64,000 nt of DNA from DATATB01 sp036268995 (GTDB lineage Bacteria > Planctomycetota > Planctomycetia > Pirellulales > PNKZ01): assembly GCA_036268995.1 (NCBI GenBank), contig DATATB010000098.1, forward strand, positions 1 to 64,000, in the 5' to 3' direction. Shown here piece by piece: positions 23,961 to 32,034 of this stretch. The number at the start of each line of letters is the position of its first letter. The stretch's first letter is position 1. The position numbers were made by a program, and so were the translations under genes. A model generated the notes under the pieces. That model was not told where the DNA came from and ran no database searches. It worked only from the letters and a program-made list of their open reading frames with translations.

Positions 23961-25151
23961 CTATAGTCCTCTTCGCGCGAACTCGTACAGCGCGTCGCTG
24001 GCCTGCTTGAGCTCGTCCAGCGGCAGCCATTCGTCGGCCGTGTGTGCCTGGTCGATCGAGCCAGGCCCGAACACGATCGACGGCACGCCGGCGCCCGAGA
24101 TCGTCGAGGCGTCGGTTCCGTAGGGGACGCCCACCTTCTTGCCGCGGCCCAGCAGCTCTTGGGCAACGGTCGCCAGCCGGTCGGCCAGCGGGCCGTTGTG
24201 TGTGTCGGCCAGGGTCGAGCCCATCATGTAAGCCTTCTCGTGCTCGACGCCTGCCGCGCCGGCATGCCGCGTGACGTAGTCGATGATCTGCTGATAGACT
24301 TCTGGCCCGTTCTCGCCCGGCAGAATCCGGCGGTCGATCTCGATCGTGCAGCGGTCCGGCACGGTGTTGACGCTGATGCCGCCGTGGATCGTGCCCACGC
24401 TCAGCGTCGGCACGCCGCACAGCGGATGCCGCGCGAGCGTGGCGGTGTGTTCGGTCGCGTAGCGCTCGAAGGCGGCGAGGACTTTGGCCATTTTGTAGAT
24501 GGCATTCTCGCCCAGGTGCGGCTGCGAGCTGTGCGTGGCCCGGCCGTGGGTATGGCAGCGCCAGCGGACCGCGCCTTTGTGCGCTACGACGATATCCAGC
24601 CCGGTCGGCTCGGTGACCACGGCCGCATCGGGCCGGCGCGGCATGATCGAGTTGCCCGGCGCGGTCCACAGCTTCGTCAGCGCCGTGGCGCCGGTATAGC
24701 CGTGCTCCTCGTTCACCGTGCAGGCCATGATGATGGTCGGCATCTCCGGCGGGCGATTGTCGGCCAGGCGTGCCAGCGCCCCGAGCATCGCGACCATGCC
24801 CCCCTTGATATCGCACGAGCCGCGGCCATAGATCCGGCCGTCCTTGATCGTTGGCGTCCACGGCTCGATGGTCATGCCCTCGACCGGCACCGTATCCTGA
24901 TGGGCTTCGAACAGCAGCACGGCCCCACCCTGCTCGGGCGGCGTATGGCCATCGAGCCGGGCCAGAATATTATCACGTTTCGGCGCGACGGCCTGCCGCT
25001 GCCAGGCGACGCCCATCCGCTCGAAGAGGTTCTCCAAGTAGTCGGTAACCCGATACTCGAAATACTCGTCCCCTTCGACATCGCGACCCATCGGATTGAC
25101 GCTCGGAATCGCAATCAACTCGGAGAGCGTCTCAGTCAAATCCAATTCCAT
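23961..25151 (-). CDS. M20-family metallopeptidase/deacylase (ArgE/DapE type)
   Basis: 396 residues. The metal-binding motif EAHQDTVPVEGM, the bridging segment GRGSCDIKGGMVAML, and the catalytic-base region ACTVNEEHGYTGA are all present, followed by the dimerisation domain and a late TDASTISGAGVPSIVFGPG. This is the ArgE/DapE/carboxypeptidase G2 fold with two zinc ions, hydrolysing N-acyl amino acids or dipeptides. Which substrate it uses cannot be read from sequence; no arg or dap gene is adjacent. The start at 25151 follows AAGGTCGGAAG; an upstream methionine adds 14 residues. It is cytoplasmic and monocistronic. Confidence 0.9.
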   Translation of the reverse strand: MELDLTETLSELIAIPSVNPMGRDVEGDEYFEYRVTDYLENLFERMGVAWQRQAVAPKRDNILARLDGHTPPEQGGAVLLFEAHQDTVPVEGMTIEPWTPTIKDGRIYGRGSCDIKGGMVAMLGALARLADNRPPEMPTIIMACTVNEEHGYTGATALTKLWTAPGNSIMPRRPDAAVVTEPTGLDIVVAHKGAVRWRCHTHGRATHSSQPHLGENAIYKMAKVLAAFERYATEHTATLARHPLCGVPTLSVGTIHGGISVNTVPDRCTIEIDRRILPGENGPEVYQQIIDYVTRHAGAAGVEHEKAYMMGSTLADTHNGPLADRLATVAQELLGRGKKVGVPYGTDASTISGAGVPSIVFGPGSIDQAHTADEWLPLDELKQASDALYEFARRGL

Positions 25152-25445
25152 ACTTCCGACCTTTTTAATATTCGCGCGTGCCCGCTTCTCCAAAGCCGAT
25201 CGATTCCGGACGCTCCGTTGACCGATCGATCAACCTCGTCAAAGACCGCATTGTAGCGGTTTGCCGGTCGGGTGAAACGCTCTGGTTTCACGGCCATTTA
25301 GAAACTGCCGATGGCTGGAACGCCGACGGGACGTCGTCAGGATCAGTTCGAAGAGCCAAGCCCTGCCTCCGGCCGCCGCGCGGGTTATGATGGCGAATTA
25401 CCTCGTTTGACATTATCCGCATCGTGCCCGTTGACGGTCCGCAAT
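25152..25445. other. Intergenic, no gene recognised
   Basis: 294 bases between the divergent M20 peptidase and HNH genes. One open frame runs into the HNH gene from upstream but lacks similarity. GC content falls in this stretch toward the accessory patch. Confidence 0.4.
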
Positions 25446-26213
25446 ATGACTGCGCGCCCTTGGTCTCGCGACGAGACGCTCGCAGCGTTTAGCCTCTATT
25501 GTCGGACGCCGTTCGGCCGCTTGCATTCACGCAATGCCGACATCATCGAACTCGCCGCGGCCTTGGGGCGAACGCCTGGCTCGGTGGCAATGAAGTGCTG
25601 CAACTTGGCAGCGTTCGATCCAGTTCAACAGAGCCGCGGGATTCAAGGCCTAGGGAAGGGGTCTCATCTCGACGGCGAAATCTGGGATGCGTTCCAACAA
25701 GATCCTGAATCTATCGGATTTGAATCGGAAGTCATAACCGCCAGTTTTCTTGGGCGTGCGCCGGAAGCGTCGAAAGCCGTACGGTGGGAAGACGCCGAGG
25801 GGCTCGACCGCGAGGCGCTCACCAAAGTTCGCGTAAACCAGGCACTATTTCGTTCGATCATCCTGGCTGGCTATCGAAATGCGTGTTGCGTGTGCAAGAC
25901 GCCAGTCCGCGAACTGCTGGTTGCGGCGCACATCGTTCCTTGGTCGATCGACCGCGCTCTGCGAATGAATGCATGCAATGGACTTTGTCTGTGTGCGCTG
26001 CACGATCGGGCTTACGACCGTGGACTTCTGGGCGTCTATCCGGATCTAACGATTCACGCTTCACGCACCGTGAACCAGCACGCGGATGATTACACAGTCT
26101 CGACAATGCTGACGGCCTTCGAAGGCCGACGCATCGAACTTCCTGATCGTTGGCAACCAGATCCGCTGCTACTTGAGCGGCATCAGGAACTCGTCGGGTT
26201 CCTGGCAGCGTAA
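25446..26213 (+). CDS. HNH endonuclease
   Basis: 255 residues. The C-terminal half is an HNH nuclease domain with a zinc-type pair C147/C150, then AAHIVPWSIDR (H162), NGLCLCALHDRAYDRG (N178, H186). This is the form annotated as HNH or restriction-endonuclease-like in many bacteria. The N-terminal half (1-110) has a helical segment RNADIIELAAALGRTPGSVA that looks like a DNA-binding or specificity module. No methyltransferase is next to it, so if it restricts DNA it does so without a partner gene here. GC content is about 47% in one hand-counted 60-base line inside the gene, far below the neighbours, which suggests recent transfer. It is followed by two broken genes. Confidence 0.87.
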   Translation: MTARPWSRDETLAAFSLYCRTPFGRLHSRNADIIELAAALGRTPGSVAMKCCNLAAFDPVQQSRGIQGLGKGSHLDGEIWDAFQQDPESIGFESEVITASFLGRAPEASKAVRWEDAEGLDREALTKVRVNQALFRSIILAGYRNACCVCKTPVRELLVAAHIVPWSIDRALRMNACNGLCLCALHDRAYDRGLLGVYPDLTIHASRTVNQHADDYTVSTMLTAFEGRRIELPDRWQPDPLLLERHQELVGFLAA

Positions 26214-26342
26214 CCTCTATCGTCAAAACCGCGGATGTGGTCCGAACGGGCATGGCGCGATCGCAAGTTCGCTTACCGATTCCAGTAACCTGAATTGAAG
26301 CGGCCACAAGCACGGAACGCACTAAAGCGCGCGAACATCCAT

Positions 26343-26376
26343 GCCCTTTCTTTGCGGCCTTTGCGATCTTCTGTTC
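26343..26376. repeat. Half copy of the TTCTGTTCAA repeat
   Basis: The sequence CTTTGCGGCCTTTGCGATCT then TCTGTTCC matches the right arm of the inverted repeat at 58980-59095, but no left arm is visible. It sits between the HNH gene and a decayed monooxygenase fragment. Confidence 0.5.
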
Positions 26377-26416
26377 CAGCCCTCCGCCTTTTGTACAACC
26401 CAATCTGTTTGGCGCT

Positions 26417-26592
26417 TTAGGCTAGCTCTTGCGTACCAAATAAGCGATCGAGATACTTCGAGAGCGATTCCGCGGTGCCGGGCTGGTTGCAGTAGCCGAT
26501 GTAGCCGTCGGGCCGAGCTAAGATGAGGGCGCGGTCGGTGGCGCCTAACTTCTGATGCACGCGGCCGTGGGCGTCGATCCAAACGGGCATGT
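26417..26592 (-). pseudogene. C-terminal relic of a FAD-dependent aromatic monooxygenase
   Basis: The minus strand encodes MPVWIDAHGRVHQKLG, then ILARPDGYIGYCNQPGTAE and LSKYLDRLF before a stop. This is the thioredoxin-like tail of PheA/TfdB-type FAD monooxygenases, which ends with an RPDGYIGYR-like motif and a final helix. Nothing upstream on this strand resembles the FAD-binding or substrate domains, so only about 58 codons survive. It overlaps no other gene and marks a deletion or insertion scar next to the broken DUF3800 gene. Confidence 0.6.
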
Positions 26593-26692
26593 CCGAAACT
26601 TCTGCGTTTGCACCGGACGCGATGGCCCAGGTCTGGTTCGTCGAATTCGATGAGCAATCAATCCCAACGCTGGTGCAGGCCTTCGAGGAGCC

Positions 26693-27523
26693 ATGGAAAG
26701 CTCTGAGTCTAAACCGGTTGTTTTGCATTACTTCGTCGACGAAGCCGGCACGCCGACGATCTTCGACCGGCGCGGACGCCGAGTTCTCGTAGGCCAGACG
26801 GGCTGCTCAACGTAGTTTATGCTGGGCAAGCTCGAAGTGCCCGATCCTGGCGCTTTGGAGCGGGATCTTTCGCGGCTGCGCGCGCAATTGCTGGCCGATC
26901 CCTAATTCAAGGGTGTTCCGTCCATGCAGCCCGAGCGACGCAAGACAGCGTTGGCATTCCACGCAAAAGACGATCTGCCCGAGATTCGTCGTTCGGTTTT
27001 TCAACTTCTGATGACCCACGAACTGCGGTTTTCTGCGGTCATTCGCGACATGCATCGGGTCGCGGCAGAGGTGCGCGCTCGAAATGCTGCCGACCCGGAG
27101 TACCGCCATCGCGAGAACGAGTTGTACGACGCCCTGGTCAACCATTTGTTCAAGGGTGGCTTTCACGAGGCCGACCATTTCCGAATATGCTTCGCAAGAC
27201 GCGGCAAGAGCGGCCGCACCGCGGCACTACGCCAAGCGCTCGAGAATTCGCGGCTCGCGTACGAGCGGAATTTCGGCTTTCGGACTCGACATACAACCGA
27301 CGTGATCCCAGCGTCGCCGCCAGAAAGCGCGGGGCTGCAAGCCGTCGACTACTTCCTGTGGGCATTGCAGCGATTGTATGAACTGGGCGAAGAGCGCTAC
27401 TGGGAATTCGTTCGTGCGAAAGCACGCCTGGTTTATGACGTGGACGACACGCGGCAAAGCAGTTTCGGCGTTTTCTACACCTCGGACAAGCCGCTCACGA
27501 GCGAGGCCCGCGCAAAAAAATAG
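26693..27523 (+). pseudogene. DUF3800-family gene interrupted by two in-frame stop codons
   Basis: Starting at an ATG at 26693, one continuous frame of 277 codons reads through a TAG at 26813 and a TAA at 26903 to a natural stop at 27521. On both sides of the stops the sequence is family-like: HYFVDEAGTPTIF at the start (the DEAG acid of DUF3800), LRAQLLADP before the second stop, KGVPSMQPERRKTALAFHAK after it, and SAGLQAVDYFLWALQRLYE late. DUF3800 proteins have an RNase H-like fold and often travel with defence islands. The second stop replaces a position that I believe is often Tyr in relatives. Translation could only resume at 26924. I treat it as a pseudogene. Confidence 0.75.
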
Positions 27524-27709
27524 GCTGGCGGATAGAGGGTCTCGTTGAGCCGCAGCCCAACGACCACACGGCATGCAGCCGATTTTTGTCCGTCAGCCTG
27601 TTTAACTATAGTTCTCGGCGAGATAAACGGCAATCCTTTAAAGACAGAGCGGGAGGTCGGCAATGTCTGAAAGCCGTGTGCAGGGGGGGCGGTCAGTGGA
27701 CCGCCACAA
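27524..27709. other. Intergenic, no gene recognised
   Basis: 186 bases in the tail-to-tail gap between the broken DUF3800 gene and the lipoprotein gene. I see no clear hairpin or repeat. Confidence 0.35.
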
Positions 27710-28099
27710 TTACCGAAGTGGCACCCGTTCGACTGGCCGCCTGTTGTAATGACCGTCGAACATCTCATCAAGGTAATACTCGACGTAGGCGCCGTCGGAA
27801 GCCGCGAATTTCGGCAGTTTGAACGAAACGAATATGCGATCGGCTGTTTCGCGATCAATTGTTCCATCCAGAGTCGTGAAGGCGGTGGCCTTCTCTGCCT
27901 TGTAATGGCAGCGGATAGCGGTGTACCGCTTACTGACCCTGCCCGAGCCGGCACCCCAGACCGACAGTTCATACTCGATAGTTATTGGCTCACCGTATTT
28001 GATGGCAGTCGGGGGAAGGTTAACGCTCCCGCCCCCCCCGGGGCATCCAGCCAACAGGATGATACCGAAGATGAGCGACGCTCGGACCAAGACCGGCAT
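27710..28099 (-). CDS. Small lipoprotein of unknown function
   Basis: 129 residues. The N-terminus MPVLVRASLIFGIILLAGC is a lipoprotein signal peptide with the lipobox LAGC (Cys19), so the mature protein is lipid-anchored. A Gly-rich linker leads to a ~95-residue beta-rich domain (YGEPITIEYELSVWGAG, then DGAYVEYYLDEMFDGHYN). No known family is recognised. The start is supported by GGAGG 9 bases upstream; a longer open frame overlaps the gene upstream and is rejected. It lies 70 bases after the hypothetical gene at 28170 on the same strand. Confidence 0.72.
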   Translation of the reverse strand: MPVLVRASLIFGIILLAGCPGGGGSVNLPPTAIKYGEPITIEYELSVWGAGSGRVSKRYTAIRCHYKAEKATAFTTLDGTIDRETADRIFVSFKLPKFAASDGAYVEYYLDEMFDGHYNRRPVERVPLR

Positions 28100-28169
28100 A
28101 CTCAAACGCCTCCGTTCATGGACGGCTTCTTCGCCGAACATCCGGGCCTGGAGGAATAGGAGCCTTAGC

Positions 28170-28670
28170 TTATTGAGAACGGCCCAATTGCTCTGACCAA
28201 ACGAACTCGGCAGTTTCGCCATTGCGGTGCTCTTCAATGGCGCGGTCTTGCAGCCGGGCGATCGCTTCCGGCATGTCTTCGTCCGTGGCGTCTTGGGCAG
28301 CGACAATGGCCCGCATTTCAGTGCAACACTCGTGAAACCGTTCCACGTTGTCGACCTTAAAACCGCGCGATTCTTGCAGCGAAATCCACCGGTTCGCCGG
28401 TTCGCACGGCTTGAGCCATAGCGCGCAAAGCGCACGAATTCCGGCCTCGGCCTGCGCAGGATCGAAGGCGGCTTTGCCTTCGAACATCGCCCGCCGCAAG
28501 ACCTGGTCGGCACGCATCACCCACTGAAAAGCATCGATTCCCAATTGGAGAAAATCTTTGCAGTCGCGGCAATCCATTGCCTCGCGGTGTGCGCCCGCCA
28601 CCTCGTCCTCGCGCGCATACGAGTGAACGAGAGCGGTCGCGGCACGATAACTCAGATTGTCCAGTTCCAT
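28170..28670 (-). CDS. Hypothetical helical protein
   Basis: 166 residues, mostly helical, with several Cys (DCRDCKDF, ALCALWLKPC, HECCTEM) but no regular metal-binding spacing. There is no signal peptide. Codon use is less GC-biased than in the flanking housekeeping genes, in line with the accessory patch. It is probably co-transcribed with the lipoprotein gene. No function can be assigned. Confidence 0.6.
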   Translation of the reverse strand: MELDNLSYRAATALVHSYAREDEVAGAHREAMDCRDCKDFLQLGIDAFQWVMRADQVLRRAMFEGKAAFDPAQAEAGIRALCALWLKPCEPANRWISLQESRGFKVDNVERFHECCTEMRAIVAAQDATDEDMPEAIARLQDRAIEEHRNGETAEFVWSEQLGRSQ

Positions 28671-28987
28671 GAATGCGTGTACACCTTCGGGGGGGCCGTT
28701 CCCGTGTCGGGCTTCGTCGTCGGCTTGCAGCTGGCGGCCGTAAGGCGTGGCTCATTCATCATAACCGGCGGAATGCGGCTGGCAATTTTTGCATCACATG
28801 GGTCGCGCCGGCGGGCGAGCCTCGCATCTGGCACGTTGTATGCCCAATGCTTGACCCATATTATGGAAACGGCCCGACGGACGGGGGCGTGAGGGGCGCC
28901 CTCTGTGGCCGGCCGCGGATGGACATTTCGGCCGGCGGGCAACGATCGTGAGCTGGGTTGCTCAAAGTACATAAGGATCCAAGCGTT
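28671..28987. other. Intergenic upstream of ftsH, no gene recognised
   Basis: 317 bases between the divergent hypothetical gene and ftsH. It should hold the ftsH promoter. GC-rich inverted segments near 28905-28940 (GGCCGGC twice) are visible, but I cannot define a promoter. Confidence 0.4.
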
Positions 28988-31057
28988 ATGGACAGCAAAA
29001 AAGATGAGCCGAGCGGCCGCAAGCCGTCGGATAAAAAATCGTCGTCGATGAGCAACAACCTGGTGTGGTCGCTCCTGGCCCTGGGCATCGGCGTGCTGAT
29101 CGGCGTGATGTGGTTCAATCCACGCCACCAGGAAGTCGACATTCCCACCGGCAAGCTGCTCAAGCTGATTAAGGAAGGCAGTCCCGCCCGCGCCCCCGAA
29201 GCCGCAATCACCTACGAAGAGGGGCCAGACTCCGCGCGCCACTGGGTTCGCTATTCGAACCTCCGCGACCTGGTTATCGGCCAGACGGAAATCTCCGGCA
29301 AGGTCGATCGCACCTTGCTGTCCGGACCCAAGGACGCCAAGGGCGAAACGCGAGCGGGCGTGTCGTTCACCACGCCACGCGTCGGCCTGGAAAACGACAA
29401 CGGCGAATTGTCCAAGCTGCTTGAGGAAAAAGGCTTCGACGACTTTACGGCCGAGCACCCGCGTAGCGAGTTGCGTAACTACGTGCCCATGCTGCTGGTG
29501 ACCGTGCTGTTTGTCGGCGTGTTTTTCTTCGTCATGCGGCGGCTGGGCGGGGCCGGCTCGCCCATGGCCTTTGGCCGCAGCCGCGGCAAAATGTACGCGC
29601 AGGAAGACATCGGCATCACGTTCGACGAAGTGGCCGGCATCGACGAGGCCGTGGAAGAACTGCGCGAAGTCGTCGAGTTCCTTAAAACGCCCGAAAAATA
29701 TCAGATTCTCGGCGGCCGCATTCCCAAGGGCATTCTGCTCGTGGGCCCGCCGGGTACCGGCAAGACACTGCTGGCCAAGGCCATCGCCGGCGAGGCGGGC
29801 GTGCCGTTCTTCAGCCTGTCGGGCTCGGATTTCGTGGAGATGTTTGTGGGCGTGGGCGCGGCGCGCGTCCGCGACATGTTCCAGCAGGCCGAAGCCAAGG
29901 CCCCGTGCATCATCTTCATCGACGAGTTGGACGCGCTGGGCAAGACGCGCGGCTCGAGCGTCGTCGGCGGACACGACGAGCGCGAGCAGACGCTCAACGC
30001 GCTGCTGGTCGAAATGGACGGCTTTTCTTCCAACAGTGGCGTGATCGTGATGGCAGCCACCAACCGGCCAGAGACGCTCGACCCCGCGCTGCTGCGGCCG
30101 GGCCGCTTCGACCGTCATGTGCTGGTGGATCGGCCCGACGTGCGCGGCCGCGAAAAGATTCTCGACGTTCACGTGCAGAACGTGAAGCTCGACGCGAGCG
30201 TGCAGACCAAGGACGTGGCGGCCATCACGTCTGGCTTCGTCGGCGCCGACCTGGCCAACCTGGTGAACGAGGCCGCCTTGCTCGCGGCCCGCAAAGGTAA
30301 AACGGCCGTCGGCATGCAGGAGTTCAACGAGGGTGTCGAACGCGTGACGGCCGGGCTGGAAAAGAAGCAGCGCGTCATCAACCAAGAAGAAAAACAACGC
30401 GTCGCTTACCACGAAAGCGGCCACGCCCTGGTCGCTTACAGCCTGCCCAATACCGATCCGGTACACAAAGTCTCGATCATTCCCCGCGGCCTAGGCGCGC
30501 TGGGCTACGTCATGCAACGGCCCGAAGGTGATCGCTATCTGATGACCCAGGCCGAGTTGGAGAGCCGCATCCAAGTCTTCCTGGCCGGCACGGTAGCCGA
30601 AGAAACCATCTTCGACGACGTTTCCACCGGCGCCCAGAACGACTTGGAGCGGGCCAGCGAGCTGGCGCGCAGCATGGTCATGGACTACGGCATGAGCCGC
30701 TTGGGCCGAGTGAATTATCGCGAAAGCGGCCGTAACCCGTTCCTGGCCGGCTCGGACAGTCCGCGTGAGCGCAGCCACAGCGAGCAGACGGCCCGCGAAA
30801 TCGACGAGGAAATCACACGGATCATCGAAGAGGCGCTCGATAAGGTGCGGGTGATCGTCGGCTCACGCAAGCCGGCCTTGATTGCCTTGGCCGAACGGCT
30901 GATCGAGCGCGAAGTGATCGACGCCGACGAGCTGCGGCAGATCATCGAAGAGAACTCGCCCAGTCCGCAAATCGTGCCCGGCACCGCCGGCGAGCGCAAG
31001 CGCGTGCCGATCAAAGAAGCCGGCGAAGCCGCCACGGACGAATCGCAAGCGATGTAA
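28988..31057 (+). CDS. ftsH: ATP-dependent zinc metalloprotease FtsH
   Basis: 689 residues. A cytoplasmic basic head leads to TM1 (NLVWSLLALGIGVLIGVMW), an extracytoplasmic domain of about 115 residues, and TM2 (VPMLLVTVLFVGVFFFVM). The AAA+ domain has Walker A GPPGTGKT (253-260), Walker B IIFIDELDAL, and second region of homology ATNRPETLDPALLRPGRFDR. The protease active site is HESGH. FtsH degrades membrane and short-lived regulatory proteins as a hexamer. The ATG at 28988 follows AAGGA; an in-frame start 10 codons upstream is less likely. Tail-to-tail with the receiver gene across a palindromic repeat. Confidence 0.98.
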   Translation: MDSKKDEPSGRKPSDKKSSSMSNNLVWSLLALGIGVLIGVMWFNPRHQEVDIPTGKLLKLIKEGSPARAPEAAITYEEGPDSARHWVRYSNLRDLVIGQTEISGKVDRTLLSGPKDAKGETRAGVSFTTPRVGLENDNGELSKLLEEKGFDDFTAEHPRSELRNYVPMLLVTVLFVGVFFFVMRRLGGAGSPMAFGRSRGKMYAQEDIGITFDEVAGIDEAVEELREVVEFLKTPEKYQILGGRIPKGILLVGPPGTGKTLLAKAIAGEAGVPFFSLSGSDFVEMFVGVGAARVRDMFQQAEAKAPCIIFIDELDALGKTRGSSVVGGHDEREQTLNALLVEMDGFSSNSGVIVMAATNRPETLDPALLRPGRFDRHVLVDRPDVRGREKILDVHVQNVKLDASVQTKDVAAITSGFVGADLANLVNEAALLAARKGKTAVGMQEFNEGVERVTAGLEKKQRVINQEEKQRVAYHESGHALVAYSLPNTDPVHKVSIIPRGLGALGYVMQRPEGDRYLMTQAELESRIQVFLAGTVAEETIFDDVSTGAQNDLERASELARSMVMDYGMSRLGRVNYRESGRNPFLAGSDSPRERSHSEQTAREIDEEITRIIEEALDKVRVIVGSRKPALIALAERLIEREVIDADELRQIIEENSPSPQIVPGTAGERKRVPIKEAGEAATDESQAM

Positions 31058-31083
31058 CGGCATCTTTCGCCGGACGATTTAGC

Positions 31084-31101
31084 CGGCGCATTCATGTGCC
31101 G
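31084..31101. repeat. Palindromic repeat CGGCACATTCATGTGCCG, copy 1
   Basis: CGGCGCATTCATGTGCCG, one base off a perfect palindrome, in the 50-base tail-to-tail gap between ftsH and the receiver gene. It shares TAGCCGGC...GTGCCGT flanks with the copies near 63.2 kb. There is no T-run after it, so termination would have to rely on the hairpin alone. Confidence 0.85.
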
Positions 31102-31107
31102 TTGCTG

Positions 31108-31572
31108 CTAATTCCGGCGGTCGTCGTGATGACGGCCGTGGCGCGGTTCCGGCGTGCCGCGAAGCGGATCATTCGCGGATCGCTGCTCGGCGGACCAGTT
31201 GTAGGTTCGCTCGAGGGCCAGCAGCACAGTGGACGTGACCTTGCCTTGGCTCACCGGCTTGTGCAGCACGGCAAAGGCCTGGGCCAGCATGGCCTGGCGA
31301 ACGAGCTCTTCGTCGGCAGCGGCCGACATCAGAATGCAGGGCAGCCGCGATTTGAAGCGCTTGACGCGCTCGAGCGTTTCCAGGCCGGTCAGCCGCGGCA
31401 TGTGCATGTCGAGCAGGACCAGGTGAATGTCCTCGTGCTCGACGATCCGCAGCGCCTCTTCTCCGTCGCCCGCCAGCAGCGTGCGAAAACCACGCGGTTC
31501 GAATACCGAACGCAGCGTCTCGCGGAAACCCGCGTCGTCGTCGGTAATCAGCAATGAGTAATGGGCGATCAT
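31108..31572 (-). CDS. Single-domain response regulator with basic tail
   Basis: 154 residues. The receiver domain spans 1-120, with acidic pocket DDD (11-13), phospho-acceptor D55 in LVLLDMHMPR, and K in VLHKPVSQG. The C-terminal ~30 residues are basic and His/Arg-rich (PEPRHGRHHDDRRN) with no output domain. Receiver-only proteins relay phosphate or bind a partner. The start at 31572 follows GAGGCGAAG; the longer open frame adds 32 residues without similarity. No kinase is adjacent. Confidence 0.88.
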   Translation of the reverse strand: MIAHYSLLITDDDAGFRETLRSVFEPRGFRTLLAGDGEEALRIVEHEDIHLVLLDMHMPRLTGLETLERVKRFKSRLPCILMSAAADEELVRQAMLAQAFAVLHKPVSQGKVTSTVLLALERTYNWSAEQRSANDPLRGTPEPRHGRHHDDRRN

Positions 31573-32034
31573 GGTCTTCGCCTCAGCGGTCCCATTGCAC
31601 TGTGCGGCCGCCAAGCGTTCCTGTCGAATTGTCCGAACCCTGCATGTCTCTGGAGATGGATATCGCAACTGTAATGCCCGATGCGAGCCTTTATTGCATC
31701 CGGCCGATGCTGCGGTGCCTAACTCTCAGACTCTCAAGCCCTTATCTATCATACGCGACATTTTGCAGGAAGACAGATTGGGCGCTTCGCGAAGTTTGAG
31801 CACATAAATCCAGCTTTGGCGGCCTGCCAAATAGGCAGGTAAATGCACAATCTAGGTAGCTTAAGCCAGTCGCTTGTCAGTTCCGGCATGAACCCTATAC
31901 TAGCCGTTTACGGCACAAGGGTTTAGCTTCGGTCTACCCCCCGATCGTTCGCCCGCTGGCTCGGAAACGACCGCAAGCCGGCAGGTTCACGGCCCCCGCT
32001 GCCGAAGACATTTCGCGTGCGAAAGGATGGTCCG
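31573..32034. other. Long leader region of the sdh operon
   Basis: 462 bases without a supported gene between the receiver gene and sdhC. It contains the readable promoter at 31874-31901 and, upstream of it, a small hairpin CCTGCCAAATAGGCAGG at 31823-31839 that could be an operator. The transcript leader would be about 130 bases. Confidence 0.6.
31874..31901 (+). promoter_or_regulatory. Sigma-70-type promoter for sdhCAB
   Basis: TTGTCA at 31874-31879 and TATACT at 31896-31901 are separated by 16 bases, close to the consensus -35 and -10 boxes. It faces the sdhCAB operon, whose first codon is about 130 bases downstream. Confidence 0.6.

Noticed and set aside
28652..30466. A 604-codon open frame antisense to ftsH
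   Set aside because: FtsH is complete on the other strand with Walker A/B and HESGH; the antisense frame has no recognisable domain.
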